Shown piece by piece: positions 7,498-16,398 of a DNA stretch of 64,000 nt. Numbering within the stretch: position 1 is the stretch's first letter; the number at the start of each line of letters is the position of its first letter. The notes below the pieces were generated by a model. That model was not told the DNA's origin. It made no database searches and saw only the letters and a program-made list of their open reading frames with translations. The DNA is from Bin5 sp034422415 (GTDB taxonomy: Bacteria > Chloroflexota > Anaerolineae > Caldilineales > Caldilineaceae): positions 4,774,001 to 4,838,000 of the forward strand of contig OZ241871.1 of the NCBI GenBank assembly GCA_965202955.1, read 5' to 3'. The position numbers were made by a program, and so were the translations under genes.

Positions 7498-9333
7498 TTA
7501 GTTGCCGTCCGTTTCCGGCTCCGGCAGCAACTCGTTGATGAAGTGGATGACGCCGTTGGAGGCGGTCACGTCGGACGTAATGATAGTTACACCTTCCACC
7601 TTCAACGTGCCATTCTCGGTCGTGATCGAAATCGTGCTGCCCTCGAGCGTCGTCAGCGACGTCTGCGATGCCAGATCGGACGACGTCAGAGTCCCTGAAA
7701 CGACGTGGTATTTGAGGGCTTCCGCCAGCAGCGCTGAGTCGGCCATCAGCGTATCCAGCCTGGTCTCGGGCAGCGACGCGAACGCGGCATTCGTCGGCGC
7801 GAATATCGTATAGGGACCACCGTCGGAAATGGTGGAGGTCAGTCCTGCCAGGTCCAGCGCCAGCAGCAGAATGTCCAGGTCCTCGTAGTCTTCGGCCACT
7901 TCGACCAGATTGCCCACGCCCGGGGACGCTTCGGCCGTCGGTTCCGGCAACGCCTCGGTCGTCGGTTCCGGTGTCATTGCATCCGCAGTCGGTTCCGGTG
8001 TCATCGCTTCGGCGGTCGGCTCCGGTGTCATTGCGTCGGCGGTCGGCTCCGGCGTTGCCGTCGCTACCGGCTGTTGCGTGTCAGTCTGGGCCAGTGTCGG
8101 GATATTCAAAACAGCGCCGACCTCGACGTAGTCACAGTTGGCCAGCGAATTGGCATTGCAGATGGCAGACCAGTGTGTCGTTGACCCATACGCCCGGCGG
8201 GAGATCGTGCCCAGTGTATCCCCAGTCCGGACGGTATAGGTAGTTCCCGGCGCAATGTCGGTTCCTGCCGGCGCGGGCGTAGCGGCCACAGGTGTACCGG
8301 CCGCCGCTGTGGGTTGCGCTGCCGGGGCCGGCGCTGCCATTCTATCACCCTCTACCTGCGTACCGGATTCGTCAATGAACTTGACATTCGTACCGGTCAG
8401 CATGTAGGAAATCGGAGTTGTCGTGTCATTGTATGTGACCAGCGTCACGATCGTGGACGCGTTTTCCGATATGATTTCGGCGGCCTTTTGCTTTACGCCG
8501 TCAGTTGTTTCCTGATGCGAAGATACGAGCGCGCTCTGTGAAGGCGGCACAGCGGACGCATACTGGTTGAATCCACTTTCGGTAAAGACGTAGAAACCGG
8601 AACCGGCATCCAGCGTCGGACTATCCTGGGGATCGTAGGCCATCTTGATGGTTACCGGCAAGCCGGTATCGATAACCTCCAGTCCAAGGTAGTGCTTGGC
8701 AAACTGCTCGCTCAGTGTGCCGCGAACCCAGGTCGACTTTACTCCGGCCGCCATCGCTGTGGGTGCGGGTGCGGGTGTCGACGCTGCTGGATCGGACGTC
8801 GCCGCAGGCGCCGGGGTTGCTGCCGGGGCGGGCGTGCTTCCCGCCACAATCTGGGTCCCCGAGTCGTCGACGAACCGGACGTTCGTCCCTGTGAGGGTGT
8901 AGGATAGCGATGTGGTCGAATCGTTGTAAACAACCAGGGTCACTATTGATGACGCGACATCGGCTCCGTAATTGATCGATTTCCGTTTTATGCCGCCCAC
9001 TGTCTCCAGATGGGATGACCGATACGCGGTCTCGGAAGGCGGCGCGGCGTTTGCGTAACGATTGAAATTGCCAGCGTCGAAAACATACATTCCGGCGTTT
9101 TCGTCCAGCGGCAGGCTGTCTTGTGGCTCGTAGGCCATGTTGATATCGACCGGCTGCATCGGGTCGATGACCTGCAAGCCCAGGTAGTGCTTTGCGAACT
9201 GCTCGTTGAGCTGACCGCTGACCGTTGAAGAGACTATGGCGTTCTGCGCGGTCACAGCGTAGGGAATTGCGACCAGAATCAGCGCCACTGCAGAGGCGAT
9301 TCTTGCTATACGCCATTTCAAATTCGGTTGCAT
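7498..9333 (-). CDS. Secreted LysM plus fasciclin (FAS1) protein with duplicated N-terminal domain
   Basis: A 611-residue exported protein. Signal peptide: residues 1-29 (RIARIASAVALILVAIPYAV). Two homologous domains of about 130 residues follow (near 35-165 and 205-330). Each opens with EQFAKHYLGL and holds YEPQDS or YDPQDS, SSHxET and SYxLTGTNV. A LysM domain follows (YTVRTGDTLGTISRRAYG, about 366-410), then a linker of repeated TPEPTADAM, then a FAS1 domain (YTIFAPTNAAFASLP to GVIHFINELL) at the end. LysM suggests peptidoglycan or glycan binding and FAS1 suggests adhesion. The duplicated domain is not one I recognise. The ATG at 9333 follows GGAGGTGA, a strong ribosome site. Confidence 0.8.
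   Translation of the reverse strand: MQPNLKWRIARIASAVALILVAIPYAVTAQNAIVSSTVSGQLNEQFAKHYLGLQVIDPMQPVDINMAYEPQDSLPLDENAGMYVFDAGNFNRYANAAPPSETAYRSSHLETVGGIKRKSINYGADVASSIVTLVVYNDSTTSLSYTLTGTNVRFVDDSGTQIVAGSTPAPAATPAPAATSDPAASTPAPAPTAMAAGVKSTWVRGTLSEQFAKHYLGLEVIDTGLPVTIKMAYDPQDSPTLDAGSGFYVFTESGFNQYASAVPPSQSALVSSHQETTDGVKQKAAEIISENASTIVTLVTYNDTTTPISYMLTGTNVKFIDESGTQVEGDRMAAPAPAAQPTAAAGTPVAATPAPAGTDIAPGTTYTVRTGDTLGTISRRAYGSTTHWSAICNANSLANCDYVEVGAVLNIPTLAQTDTQQPVATATPEPTADAMTPEPTAEAMTPEPTADAMTPEPTTEALPEPTAEASPGVGNLVEVAEDYEDLDILLLALDLAGLTSTISDGGPYTIFAPTNAAFASLPETRLDTLMADSALLAEALKYHVVSGTLTSSDLASQTSLTTLEGSTISITTENGTLKVEGVTIITSDVTASNGVIHFINELLPEPETDGN
7961..8052 (-). repeat. 27-bp in-frame tandem repeats encoding TPEPTA(D/E)AM
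   Basis: About three and a half copies of a 27-bp unit inside the LysM/fasciclin gene, encoding the proline-threonine linker. The copies differ by a few silent or conservative bases. The unit length is a multiple of three, so copy-number changes keep the frame. Confidence 0.8.
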
Positions 9334-9397
9334 TTATCACCTCCAATATAACTTTGGAACGCACGAGCATGACGCCCGTAATCCTAGAGACCGAATG

Positions 9398-9418
9398 TTT
9401 GGCGAATTTTTCGCCAAA
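9398..9418. promoter_or_regulatory. 9-bp perfect inverted repeat upstream of LysM/fasciclin gene
   Basis: TTTGGCGAA (9398-9406), a 3-base loop, TTCGCCAAA (9410-9418). It lies in the 265-bp gap between the PBP stop (9599) and the LysM/fasciclin start (9333). No T-tract follows on either strand, so it looks more like an operator or mRNA hairpin than a terminator. The rest of 9334-9598 shows no gene. Confidence 0.45.
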
Positions 9419-9598
9419 GACGTGCATCCGCGAAGAGGCGCGCCGCGCGGACTGAGTTTCAGTGTATCGAATCATATCACCCAGTTCCAATGTGCGAATG
9501 TCAAATGGAGCCGGTCTGGCCCTCTTTTCTCGCCCGACTGCAACGCCGTGGCGCGTCCGTAGGCACAACGCACCCGTATCGTTGACTTTGCATTCAGT

Positions 9599-12511
9599 TC
9601 ACCTGCTGCGGACGACAACGTGATGACACGGCGCGTTACTGACATCATCCGTTCGATGTGGAATGAGAATCGGCTGGCCGCGCGGGACACCATTCTGGTC
9701 CAGTACCTGCAAGAGGAGATTCTGCGAGGCATCATGGCTGTATATTGGAAAGTCGAATCGACCGGCGTCAAACGCGCCGCTCTTGCTGACAGTCTCGTAG
9801 GTGTTTTCCCAGGCGTCGGTCAGGCGGATACGGACGCCCGGCAGTGCTTCACCGCTGCTGTTCAGGGCAAGACCCATGACGTACTGACCGGGGCACTGGG
9901 TATCGTGCCAAATGCGGTCCAGATTGAACAGGGCCGCTCCTTCAGCGTACTGGCTGCCCACGTTGACCAGCGGCCCCGGCGCCAGCGCGCCGGCGATGTC
10001 TGCGCCGGCGTTGGCCAAGTCGATTGCGACCCGCCAACCGGTGTAAGCGGACAGGTACTCCATTTCTCCGCATGGGCCCAGGTAGACCGGAAAGTTCGCG
10101 CCCAGGTTCCATGCCAGCGCGCCTCTTCGATCGCGCAGCATTCTGTCCTCGTCGATTGCCTCCCCCTGCGAACTTTCCACGTGCCAGCAATGTCGGCACG
10201 CTTCGGTCGATAACCGCGGCAGGCCGAAGGGGTCGGGAAGGGCCAGGAGCGTTCGCGCCGCGCCTTCGGCAAAGCCGCAAAAGCCGAGCAGGCGCGTCTC
10301 TTGCCCCGATTCGCTTTGACGCGTCCAATAGACGGGAGCCGACGGCGTGATTTCAACGCTGTCTGCCAGAGGCGAAGCTTCCTGGTCGCGTCCAATCTGG
10401 GCGTCTTCACCGACTGCAGAAGTTCGGCCTTCCTCTGTCGCCTGGTCTTCCTGGTTCTCGACGTTCTCTTGATTGACCGCCTCGAGCCAGGCGACGCTGA
10501 AGAGTTCACCCCCTCCTTGCCGGCAGGTCAGGCCGGGGGGGCAAAGGTCAAGCTTCATGACATCGTCGCTTAGTCTGAACTCCCAATCCGCTACTGTTTG
10601 CGGCGCGCCCAGTGCATCCAGTAACGTTGAATCGGCAAGCACGGTCCGCATGAATTCGTTCCAGATTGGCGCCGCGGCCCCTGCCCCGGTCGCGTTTCGC
10701 ATTGGGCGGCCATCGGTATTGCCTGCCCAAACGCCGGCGAGGAGGTAACGCGTATAGCCCATCGTCCAGGCGTCTCGATTGTTATCCGTGGTTCCCGTTT
10801 TGGCGGCAACCGGCCTGTCAAGGGTCAGCTGACTGCGGCTGCCGAACATCGGAACGCGGGCTGGATTGTCGCTGAGGATGTCGGTGACCAGTGTTGCCGC
10901 CGCTTCCGAAAGGACTTGCCTGCCATCATCGTCAGCTTTCTCGATCAGGGTCAACCCTTGCCCGTCGGTGATTGTCAGGATCGAACGAGGCGGCAGGTAG
11001 CGCCCGCCGTTCGCCATCGTGTGGTAGGCTGTCGCCAAGTCGAGCAACGTCACCTCGCCTCCGCCCAGGGTCAGGCTCAGGCCGTACCAGTCAGTTCCAC
11101 GGTGCAGGCTTCTGACCCCCATCGAGCGCGCGCTCTCCAACATTCGCTCGACCCCGACCGCGTCCAGCAGCTTCACCGCTGGAATGTTATAACTATTGGC
11201 CAGGGCCGCGCGCGCTGTGACCGGGCCGTGAACTCTGCGGTCATAGTTGATAGGCTCATACTCTTCAGTCGAGCTGATCGTATAGGTTATCGGCGTGTCC
11301 CACAGTACTGTTGCCGGGCTGATGAGATTGTCATCGAGCGCAGTTGCATAGAGCAGTGGCTTGATTGAACTTCCCGGCTGGCGGGGGCTGATTGCCACGT
11401 TGACCTGACCGTCAATGTCTTTGTCGTCGTAGTCAACGCTTCCAACCATTGCCAGTATCTCTGCTGTGCCCGGTCTCAGCGCGACCAGCGCGCCGTTGTC
11501 CATGTCGAAGCGCGGCTGCAGCGCCTCCACCTTTGCTGTGACGATACGTTCAGCAGTCTCCTGAAGCGGCAGGTCGAGCGTGGTGAAGATGTGCAGCCCG
11601 CCGCGTCGAACGTAGCCCTCACGCAGTGATTTCTCCAATTCCCGGACGACATACTCGACAAAGTGGGGGGCACGAACAGGGGGAAGCTCGCGCGAACCGC
11701 TCAGTTCCACCGGCGTACCGAAAACGGCGTTGGCCTCGTCCAGGGTCAGAAAGCCGTGGCGGACCATCAGCGAGAGCACGACCCTCTGACGGGCCTTGGC
11801 CGCCCCGAAATCTTCATAGAGATCAAAGACCGCCGGCGATTGCGGGATCCCGGCCAGCAGCGTGGCTTCGGCAAGGGTCAGGTCATTGGCCGACTTGCCG
11901 AAATAGCTGCGCGCCGCCGCTTGCGGGCCGTAAGAATGATTGCCGTAGTTCAGGAGATTCAGATAGATCTCCATCAGCTCTTCTTTCTGGTAGGCCTGCG
12001 TCAGCTCGGTCGCCAGCCCGGCTTCGATGATTTTGCGGTCGAACGTCTGATCGTAACGTTCTTCGGCGCCCAGAAACAGGTTGCGCGCCAACTGCATTGT
12101 GATGGTGCTGGCCCCGGAGACGATTTCGCCCCTCTCGACATTCTGCAGCGCCGCGCCCGCGATCCTGATCGGGTCAACGCCCCGATTGATGAAGAAAGTT
12201 GCATCTTCCGTCGCGATGGTAGCGTTTATCAGGTGCGGCGACACTCGGTCAAGCGGGACCCACTCGCGTCGGCCTTCTCCGATCAGCTCGGCCAGCAAGA
12301 TGCCGTTGCGGTCGTAGACAAAGGTCGTCTGGAACAGGCGAGGAACAGGGCCGGGCTGAAACTGCTGCAGGTAGGCTTCGGCGACTGCGGCCAGCGCGAT
12401 GGCGGGCCGCTTGTCGACGACCCGCTCCCTGGAGCTGCACCCGGCAGCGAACAGGAGAATCGCCAGTAGCAGGGGTCGTATGCGGCGCAAGTCTCGATTC
12501 GTGTGACGCAT
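9599..12511 (-). CDS. Class A penicillin-binding protein (GT51 + transpeptidase), lipoprotein-like
   Basis: A 970-residue bifunctional peptidoglycan synthase. The N-terminus has a lipobox (LLLAILLFAAGC). The GT51 glycosyltransferase shows IATEDATFF, GASTITMQLARN and EELMEIYLN. The transpeptidase has SSIK (RQPGSSIKPLLY), SYN (ALANSYNIPAVK) and KTGTT. After it comes a long C-terminal extension of about 300 residues, partly acidic and low-complexity, ending in a domain I do not recognise. ATG 12511 was chosen over the ORF start at 12649 because the lipoprotein signal begins there (MRHTNRDLRR). It lies downstream of a paralogue, and the two probably arose by duplication. Confidence 0.88.
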   Translation of the reverse strand: MRHTNRDLRRIRPLLLAILLFAAGCSSRERVVDKRPAIALAAVAEAYLQQFQPGPVPRLFQTTFVYDRNGILLAELIGEGRREWVPLDRVSPHLINATIATEDATFFINRGVDPIRIAGAALQNVERGEIVSGASTITMQLARNLFLGAEERYDQTFDRKIIEAGLATELTQAYQKEELMEIYLNLLNYGNHSYGPQAAARSYFGKSANDLTLAEATLLAGIPQSPAVFDLYEDFGAAKARQRVVLSLMVRHGFLTLDEANAVFGTPVELSGSRELPPVRAPHFVEYVVRELEKSLREGYVRRGGLHIFTTLDLPLQETAERIVTAKVEALQPRFDMDNGALVALRPGTAEILAMVGSVDYDDKDIDGQVNVAISPRQPGSSIKPLLYATALDDNLISPATVLWDTPITYTISSTEEYEPINYDRRVHGPVTARAALANSYNIPAVKLLDAVGVERMLESARSMGVRSLHRGTDWYGLSLTLGGGEVTLLDLATAYHTMANGGRYLPPRSILTITDGQGLTLIEKADDDGRQVLSEAAATLVTDILSDNPARVPMFGSRSQLTLDRPVAAKTGTTDNNRDAWTMGYTRYLLAGVWAGNTDGRPMRNATGAGAAAPIWNEFMRTVLADSTLLDALGAPQTVADWEFRLSDDVMKLDLCPPGLTCRQGGGELFSVAWLEAVNQENVENQEDQATEEGRTSAVGEDAQIGRDQEASPLADSVEITPSAPVYWTRQSESGQETRLLGFCGFAEGAARTLLALPDPFGLPRLSTEACRHCWHVESSQGEAIDEDRMLRDRRGALAWNLGANFPVYLGPCGEMEYLSAYTGWRVAIDLANAGADIAGALAPGPLVNVGSQYAEGAALFNLDRIWHDTQCPGQYVMGLALNSSGEALPGVRIRLTDAWENTYETVSKSGAFDAGRFDFPIYSHDASQNLLLQVLDQNGVPRGQPILIPHRTDDVSNAPCHHVVVRSR

Positions 12512-12693
12512 GATGCTATTTTTTTCTGATGTGAAGGAAACGAGGTCGGGCTCGCGGCGGTTCAAAGAGCTTGCGAGACGCTCAGAATCCCTTTTGGAGA
12601 TGCCGGCTCTGCATCGAAGTAACGGATACAAGGGGGGCGCCGGTTCCACCGGTTCGGCGCAGCAAGTGGGGCAATTTGCACAAGCAGGAGACT

Positions 12694-15618
12694 TTACTCA
12701 AAAGGGTTCTGGTAGATTTCCAGGTTTTCCGGCACGTGCAGAAGGTCTCCGGGGCGGAGTATGTTGTAGGGGCGCAATGCCTCAGGATTTGCGGCTCGAA
12801 GCAGACGCACGGGAATGTCGTACCTGGCGGCGATGTTGACCCAGGAATCGCCCGCCTGAACTTCATGTAGAATGCTGTCGACATGATAGCGGATCGGGAT
12901 TCCCCTGGGCAGCAACAGCCTTTCGCCCGGAAGCGCGTCGCGCACATGCAGATTGGCCCCGCGCAGTACGCTCTCAGGCAGATCGTGGGCACGGGCGAGA
13001 CCGCGCCAACTGTCGCCCGCCCTCGCCGTGTAGTATCGCAGGTCGGAACACGACCCGAGCGAGACCGGAATTCCTTCCTTCATGCTCCACGACAACAGGC
13101 GAAACTTCTCGAGTTCTGTCGCTGGATAGTAGTAGAGATCCTCCCTGTATACGGGCGGCGGCACGTTGATCCCTCTGTCATCGATCGCGGCCGGATTGGT
13201 GTTGGGGGGCAGCGGCCTGCCGACCGTGCTGTAACCGGGCGGGAAGGAGAGCCCTACCACGCTCGATAGCCGCAGGAGGGAACGGATTTCCGGCGGGCCT
13301 GACGTCCTACCCCCGGTGCCGACGCCGGCCTCTGCGTCCACGGTGCAATAGGAATAGTCGACAAAGTCTTTGGTACGCGCAAAGTGGGTGGGGAGAGTCC
13401 TGGCCGTTACGACGGTACCGGCCAGCAGACCATTGCCGCGCGTTTTGCTCAGCCAGCTCGAACTGAAGAATTCGCCTCCCTCACGGCATTGCACGGCTGG
13501 CGGGCAGTCCGGCAGTTGAACAACGGTGTCCGGCGCCTCAAACGCCCACAGGCTGGGATCATCCGGCGCGCCGATCAGATCGCGCAACCCCTTGTCTTCG
13601 ATTACCGCCTCCATGAAATTGCGCCAGAGAGGGGCCGCCCCGGCCGCACCGCTGTTTCCCCACATCGTCTGACCGTCACTGTTACCCGTCCAGACGCCAG
13701 CGACCAGATATCGCGTGAATCCGACTGTCCAGTTGTCCTTAAAGTTGGTCGTGGTGCCGGTCTTGGCCGCCGCCGGCAAACTCAGATTCAATGAGCTGTT
13801 CAGCCCGAAGGCCGGCTTGCGGGCCTGGTTGTCGCTGAGAATATCGGCAACCAGAAAGGCGACATCGGGGGAAATGATTCTCTTGAGCTCGACATCAGGG
13901 GTCGAGCGGTAGCGGCCCAGGTCATCCACCATGAAGAGCGCAAACCTGGGTTCGGAGTAGAGGCCCTGATTGGCGAAGGTGCGGAAGGCATTCGTCAACT
14001 CAAGCAGTGAAACTTCGGCTGCACCAAGCGAAATGCTCAAACCGTACGAATTCGGCTCTCTGGTAAAGCTCGTTATGCCGAACTCTTTGGCTTTCGCCAC
14101 CAGGTGTTCGTTACCGAGCGTAGCCAGCAGCTTCACGGCCGGTACGTTGTAGCTGTTCGCCAGCGCAGTGCGGACGGTTACGGGACCGTGGAACTTACGG
14201 TCGTAGTTGCGCGGCACGTACACATGGCCCATGCCGACCGTAAAGGAGGTCGGGGTATCCCATATCACGGTCGCTGGAGAGATCAAGTCCTCGCTGAGCG
14301 CAGTTGCATACAGGATTGGTTTGAAGGAGCTGCCAGGCTGGCGCAGACTGGTTGCGAGGTTGACCTGTCCCGAATCCTCCCCGTAGAAATCGACCCCGCC
14401 GACCATCGCCAGCAGCTCGCCCGTTTGCGGTTGGATGGCGACGAGCGCGCCGTTGGTCATGCGATAGGCTTCGCCGACCCTGTCGATCCACTTTTGCAGC
14501 TCAAGCTCCGCCAACCACTGCATCGGCATGTCCAGCGTCGTAATGATGTGCATACCGGAGCGGCGCATCTCCCAACGACCCACTTCAATGCCGAGCGCTT
14601 CCGCCATCTGCTCTTCCAGCGCCTCCTCGACATAAAACACGAAATGGGGCGCCAGAAGGTCCTTTTTCTGCGAGGAACCGATCAGCAGGATCTCTTCCTC
14701 GAAAACGGCGTCCGCGTCCTCCTGCGACAACAATTCATGGCGCACGAGCAGGTCCAGCACGATGCGTTGTCGTTCTTTGGCGGCGTCGAAATTGTTGAAG
14801 AGGTCAAAGGCCGCCGGCTGCTGGGGAACACCGGCCAGGATGGTTGCCTCGGCCCAGTTCAGATCGATCGCGCTCTTGCCAAAATAGACCTGCGCGGCCG
14901 CTTCGGGGCCGTAGGCCTGGTGACCGTAATTGACAAGATTGAGGTAGATTTCCAGCAACTCTTCCTTGCTGAAGAGGAGCGTAAGGTCATGGGCCAGACC
15001 GATTTCCTGCAACTTGCGATCGACGGTCTGTTCAAACCGCTCGCTGGGATCCAGGAAGAGGTTGCGGGCGAGCTGCATCGTAATCGTGCTCGCGCCGGAT
15101 GCGATCGACTGGGTCTGCACATTTTGCAGCGCCGCGCCGACGATGCGGCGGCTATCGACGCCCCGGTTGGTGAAGAACGAGGCATCCTCTGTGGCGACGG
15201 TTGCAGAGACCAGCGCCGGCGATATCTGGTCCAGCGTGACCCAGGTGCGGCGCCCTTCTTCGTAGAACTCAGCCAAGAGGACCCCGTTGCGATCATAGAG
15301 ACGCGTCGTTTCGAACAGCTTGGGCAGCTTGCCCTCGGGTTGATACTGTTGAAGGTAGTGCTCCACTACCGTCTTGATCGAGCCGTTCGGCCGCGGGCCC
15401 AATCGCCAGGCGACGCGCTCATCCAGCGGCGGGGCTTCCATCCCGTTCAGGCTGAAGGGCAGAGTCTCCAGGGCTCCATCCGCCTCCTGGGGATCCCCGT
15501 CGGAACAACTGGCCAACACCAGAACGGCCACCAGCGCCGCGACCCACAGGCGGCCAACGCCGGCCGGCCGCCGAAGGGCCTGCGATTTAGAAAAGAGTGA
15601 CTTTTGCATGTTCTTCAT
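12694..15618 (-). CDS. Class A penicillin-binding protein with C-terminal LysM repeats, lipoprotein-like
   Basis: A 974-residue paralogue of the preceding PBP. Lipobox AVLVLASC follows an N-terminal basic segment. GT51 motifs: VATEDASFF, GASTITMQLARN, EELLEIYLN. Transpeptidase motifs: RQPGSSFKPILY (SxxK), LANSYNVPAVK (SxN) and KTGTT. The C-terminus carries two LysM-like modules (YYTARAGDSWRGLARAHDL and HEVQAGDSWVNIAARYDI), which would tether it to glycan strands. The likely start is ATG 15618 or the nearby ATG 15609; the longer frame to 15729 is less credible. It is 182 bp upstream of the second PBP on the same strand. tRNA-Cys and its terminator lie upstream. Confidence 0.88.
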   Translation of the reverse strand: MKNMQKSLFSKSQALRRPAGVGRLWVAALVAVLVLASCSDGDPQEADGALETLPFSLNGMEAPPLDERVAWRLGPRPNGSIKTVVEHYLQQYQPEGKLPKLFETTRLYDRNGVLLAEFYEEGRRTWVTLDQISPALVSATVATEDASFFTNRGVDSRRIVGAALQNVQTQSIASGASTITMQLARNLFLDPSERFEQTVDRKLQEIGLAHDLTLLFSKEELLEIYLNLVNYGHQAYGPEAAAQVYFGKSAIDLNWAEATILAGVPQQPAAFDLFNNFDAAKERQRIVLDLLVRHELLSQEDADAVFEEEILLIGSSQKKDLLAPHFVFYVEEALEEQMAEALGIEVGRWEMRRSGMHIITTLDMPMQWLAELELQKWIDRVGEAYRMTNGALVAIQPQTGELLAMVGGVDFYGEDSGQVNLATSLRQPGSSFKPILYATALSEDLISPATVIWDTPTSFTVGMGHVYVPRNYDRKFHGPVTVRTALANSYNVPAVKLLATLGNEHLVAKAKEFGITSFTREPNSYGLSISLGAAEVSLLELTNAFRTFANQGLYSEPRFALFMVDDLGRYRSTPDVELKRIISPDVAFLVADILSDNQARKPAFGLNSSLNLSLPAAAKTGTTTNFKDNWTVGFTRYLVAGVWTGNSDGQTMWGNSGAAGAAPLWRNFMEAVIEDKGLRDLIGAPDDPSLWAFEAPDTVVQLPDCPPAVQCREGGEFFSSSWLSKTRGNGLLAGTVVTARTLPTHFARTKDFVDYSYCTVDAEAGVGTGGRTSGPPEIRSLLRLSSVVGLSFPPGYSTVGRPLPPNTNPAAIDDRGINVPPPVYREDLYYYPATELEKFRLLSWSMKEGIPVSLGSCSDLRYYTARAGDSWRGLARAHDLPESVLRGANLHVRDALPGERLLLPRGIPIRYHVDSILHEVQAGDSWVNIAARYDIPVRLLRAANPEALRPYNILRPGDLLHVPENLEIYQNPFE

Positions 15619-15765
15619 TGGAGGACCTGCTTGGTTGTTACCCCGGAACTTAAATTTTGTCACAAGAAGAGCGCCTGCCAGCGTGAAGAAAAGCTTTGCC
15701 CTTGAGACCTGCATACCTGCAAGGCGCACAGACGCGCAAACACAGCATATAGCCCGCAGACAAGA

Positions 15766-15787
15766 AAACCGCCCATAAGAGCGGTTT
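15766..15787 (-). terminator. Rho-independent terminator after tRNA-Cys
   Basis: On the reverse strand a 7-bp stem AAACCGC (15781-15787) / GCGGTTT (15766-15772) around an 8-base loop, followed by TTCTTG. It begins two bases past the 3' end of the tRNA. Confidence 0.7.
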
Positions 15788-15788
15788 G

Positions 15789-15860
<72 letters not shown>

Positions 15861-15994
15861 CATTGCCAAGGGGGATACACGACTGAAATATGCTAGCAGG
15901 GGCGCCCCCGATTGTCAAATGCTCCCGCCGGATGTATCCTGTACGCCCGACCGCCGGAACTGAAACGGTTCGAATACAATTTGGCAAAATCGCG

Positions 15995-16369
15995 ATGAAC
16001 GACCAGATGATCCTCTGCGAACGGTGCGGTGTCACCTTTCTGTGGACCATTGAAGAGCAACGGAACGCGGCCGGCCGGCCCAAGACGGCCCCCCGGTGCA
16101 TGGGCTGCGCGTACTTATTGCCAGCCCCGGAAAGGGAGAGGGGGCTTGTCAAGTGGTACAGCGCACGCAAAAAATATGGATTCATCATGCCGCGCTCCGG
16201 GCCGGAACTCTTCGCCCACCGTTCCCGCTTCAAAGAGGTAGGCCGCCTGCGGCAGGGCGACCTGGTCGAATTCTCAGTCGCGCAGAGCGAAAGAGGACCG
16301 GAGGCGGTGGAAGTCCGGCTGCTTTCCAGATCCCGCAGATCGAAGACGGGAAAAGAGTCCTCCGGGTGA
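15995..16369 (+). CDS. Cold-shock-domain protein with N-terminal zinc ribbon
   Basis: A 124-residue protein. Residues 1-45 hold two CxxC pairs (ILCERCGV and PRCMGCAY) around FLWTIEEQ, a small zinc-ribbon type. Residues about 50-112 are a cold-shock domain: GLVKWYSARKKYGFIM carries RNP1, LFAHRS is RNP2, and GDLVEFSVAQSERGPEAVEV closes the barrel. It probably binds single-stranded RNA or DNA. ATG 15995 was chosen because the zinc ribbon begins there; the 35 extra upstream codons have no similarity. It is transcribed away from tRNA-Cys and converges with the glycosyltransferase gene, 29 bp between stops. Confidence 0.82.
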   Translation: MNDQMILCERCGVTFLWTIEEQRNAAGRPKTAPRCMGCAYLLPAPERERGLVKWYSARKKYGFIMPRSGPELFAHRSRFKEVGRLRQGDLVEFSVAQSERGPEAVEVRLLSRSRRSKTGKESSG

Positions 16370-16398
16370 GCCGAGAAGTCGGTCGCGGCGGCCCCTGT

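Noticed and set aside
7961..8052. Possible CRISPR-like 27-bp repeats
   Set aside because: They are direct tandem, without spacers, in frame, and encode a Pro/Thr linker.
14104..15600. 498-codon forward open frame opposite a PBP
   Set aside because: Antisense to clear GT51 and transpeptidase motifs, with no similarity of its own.
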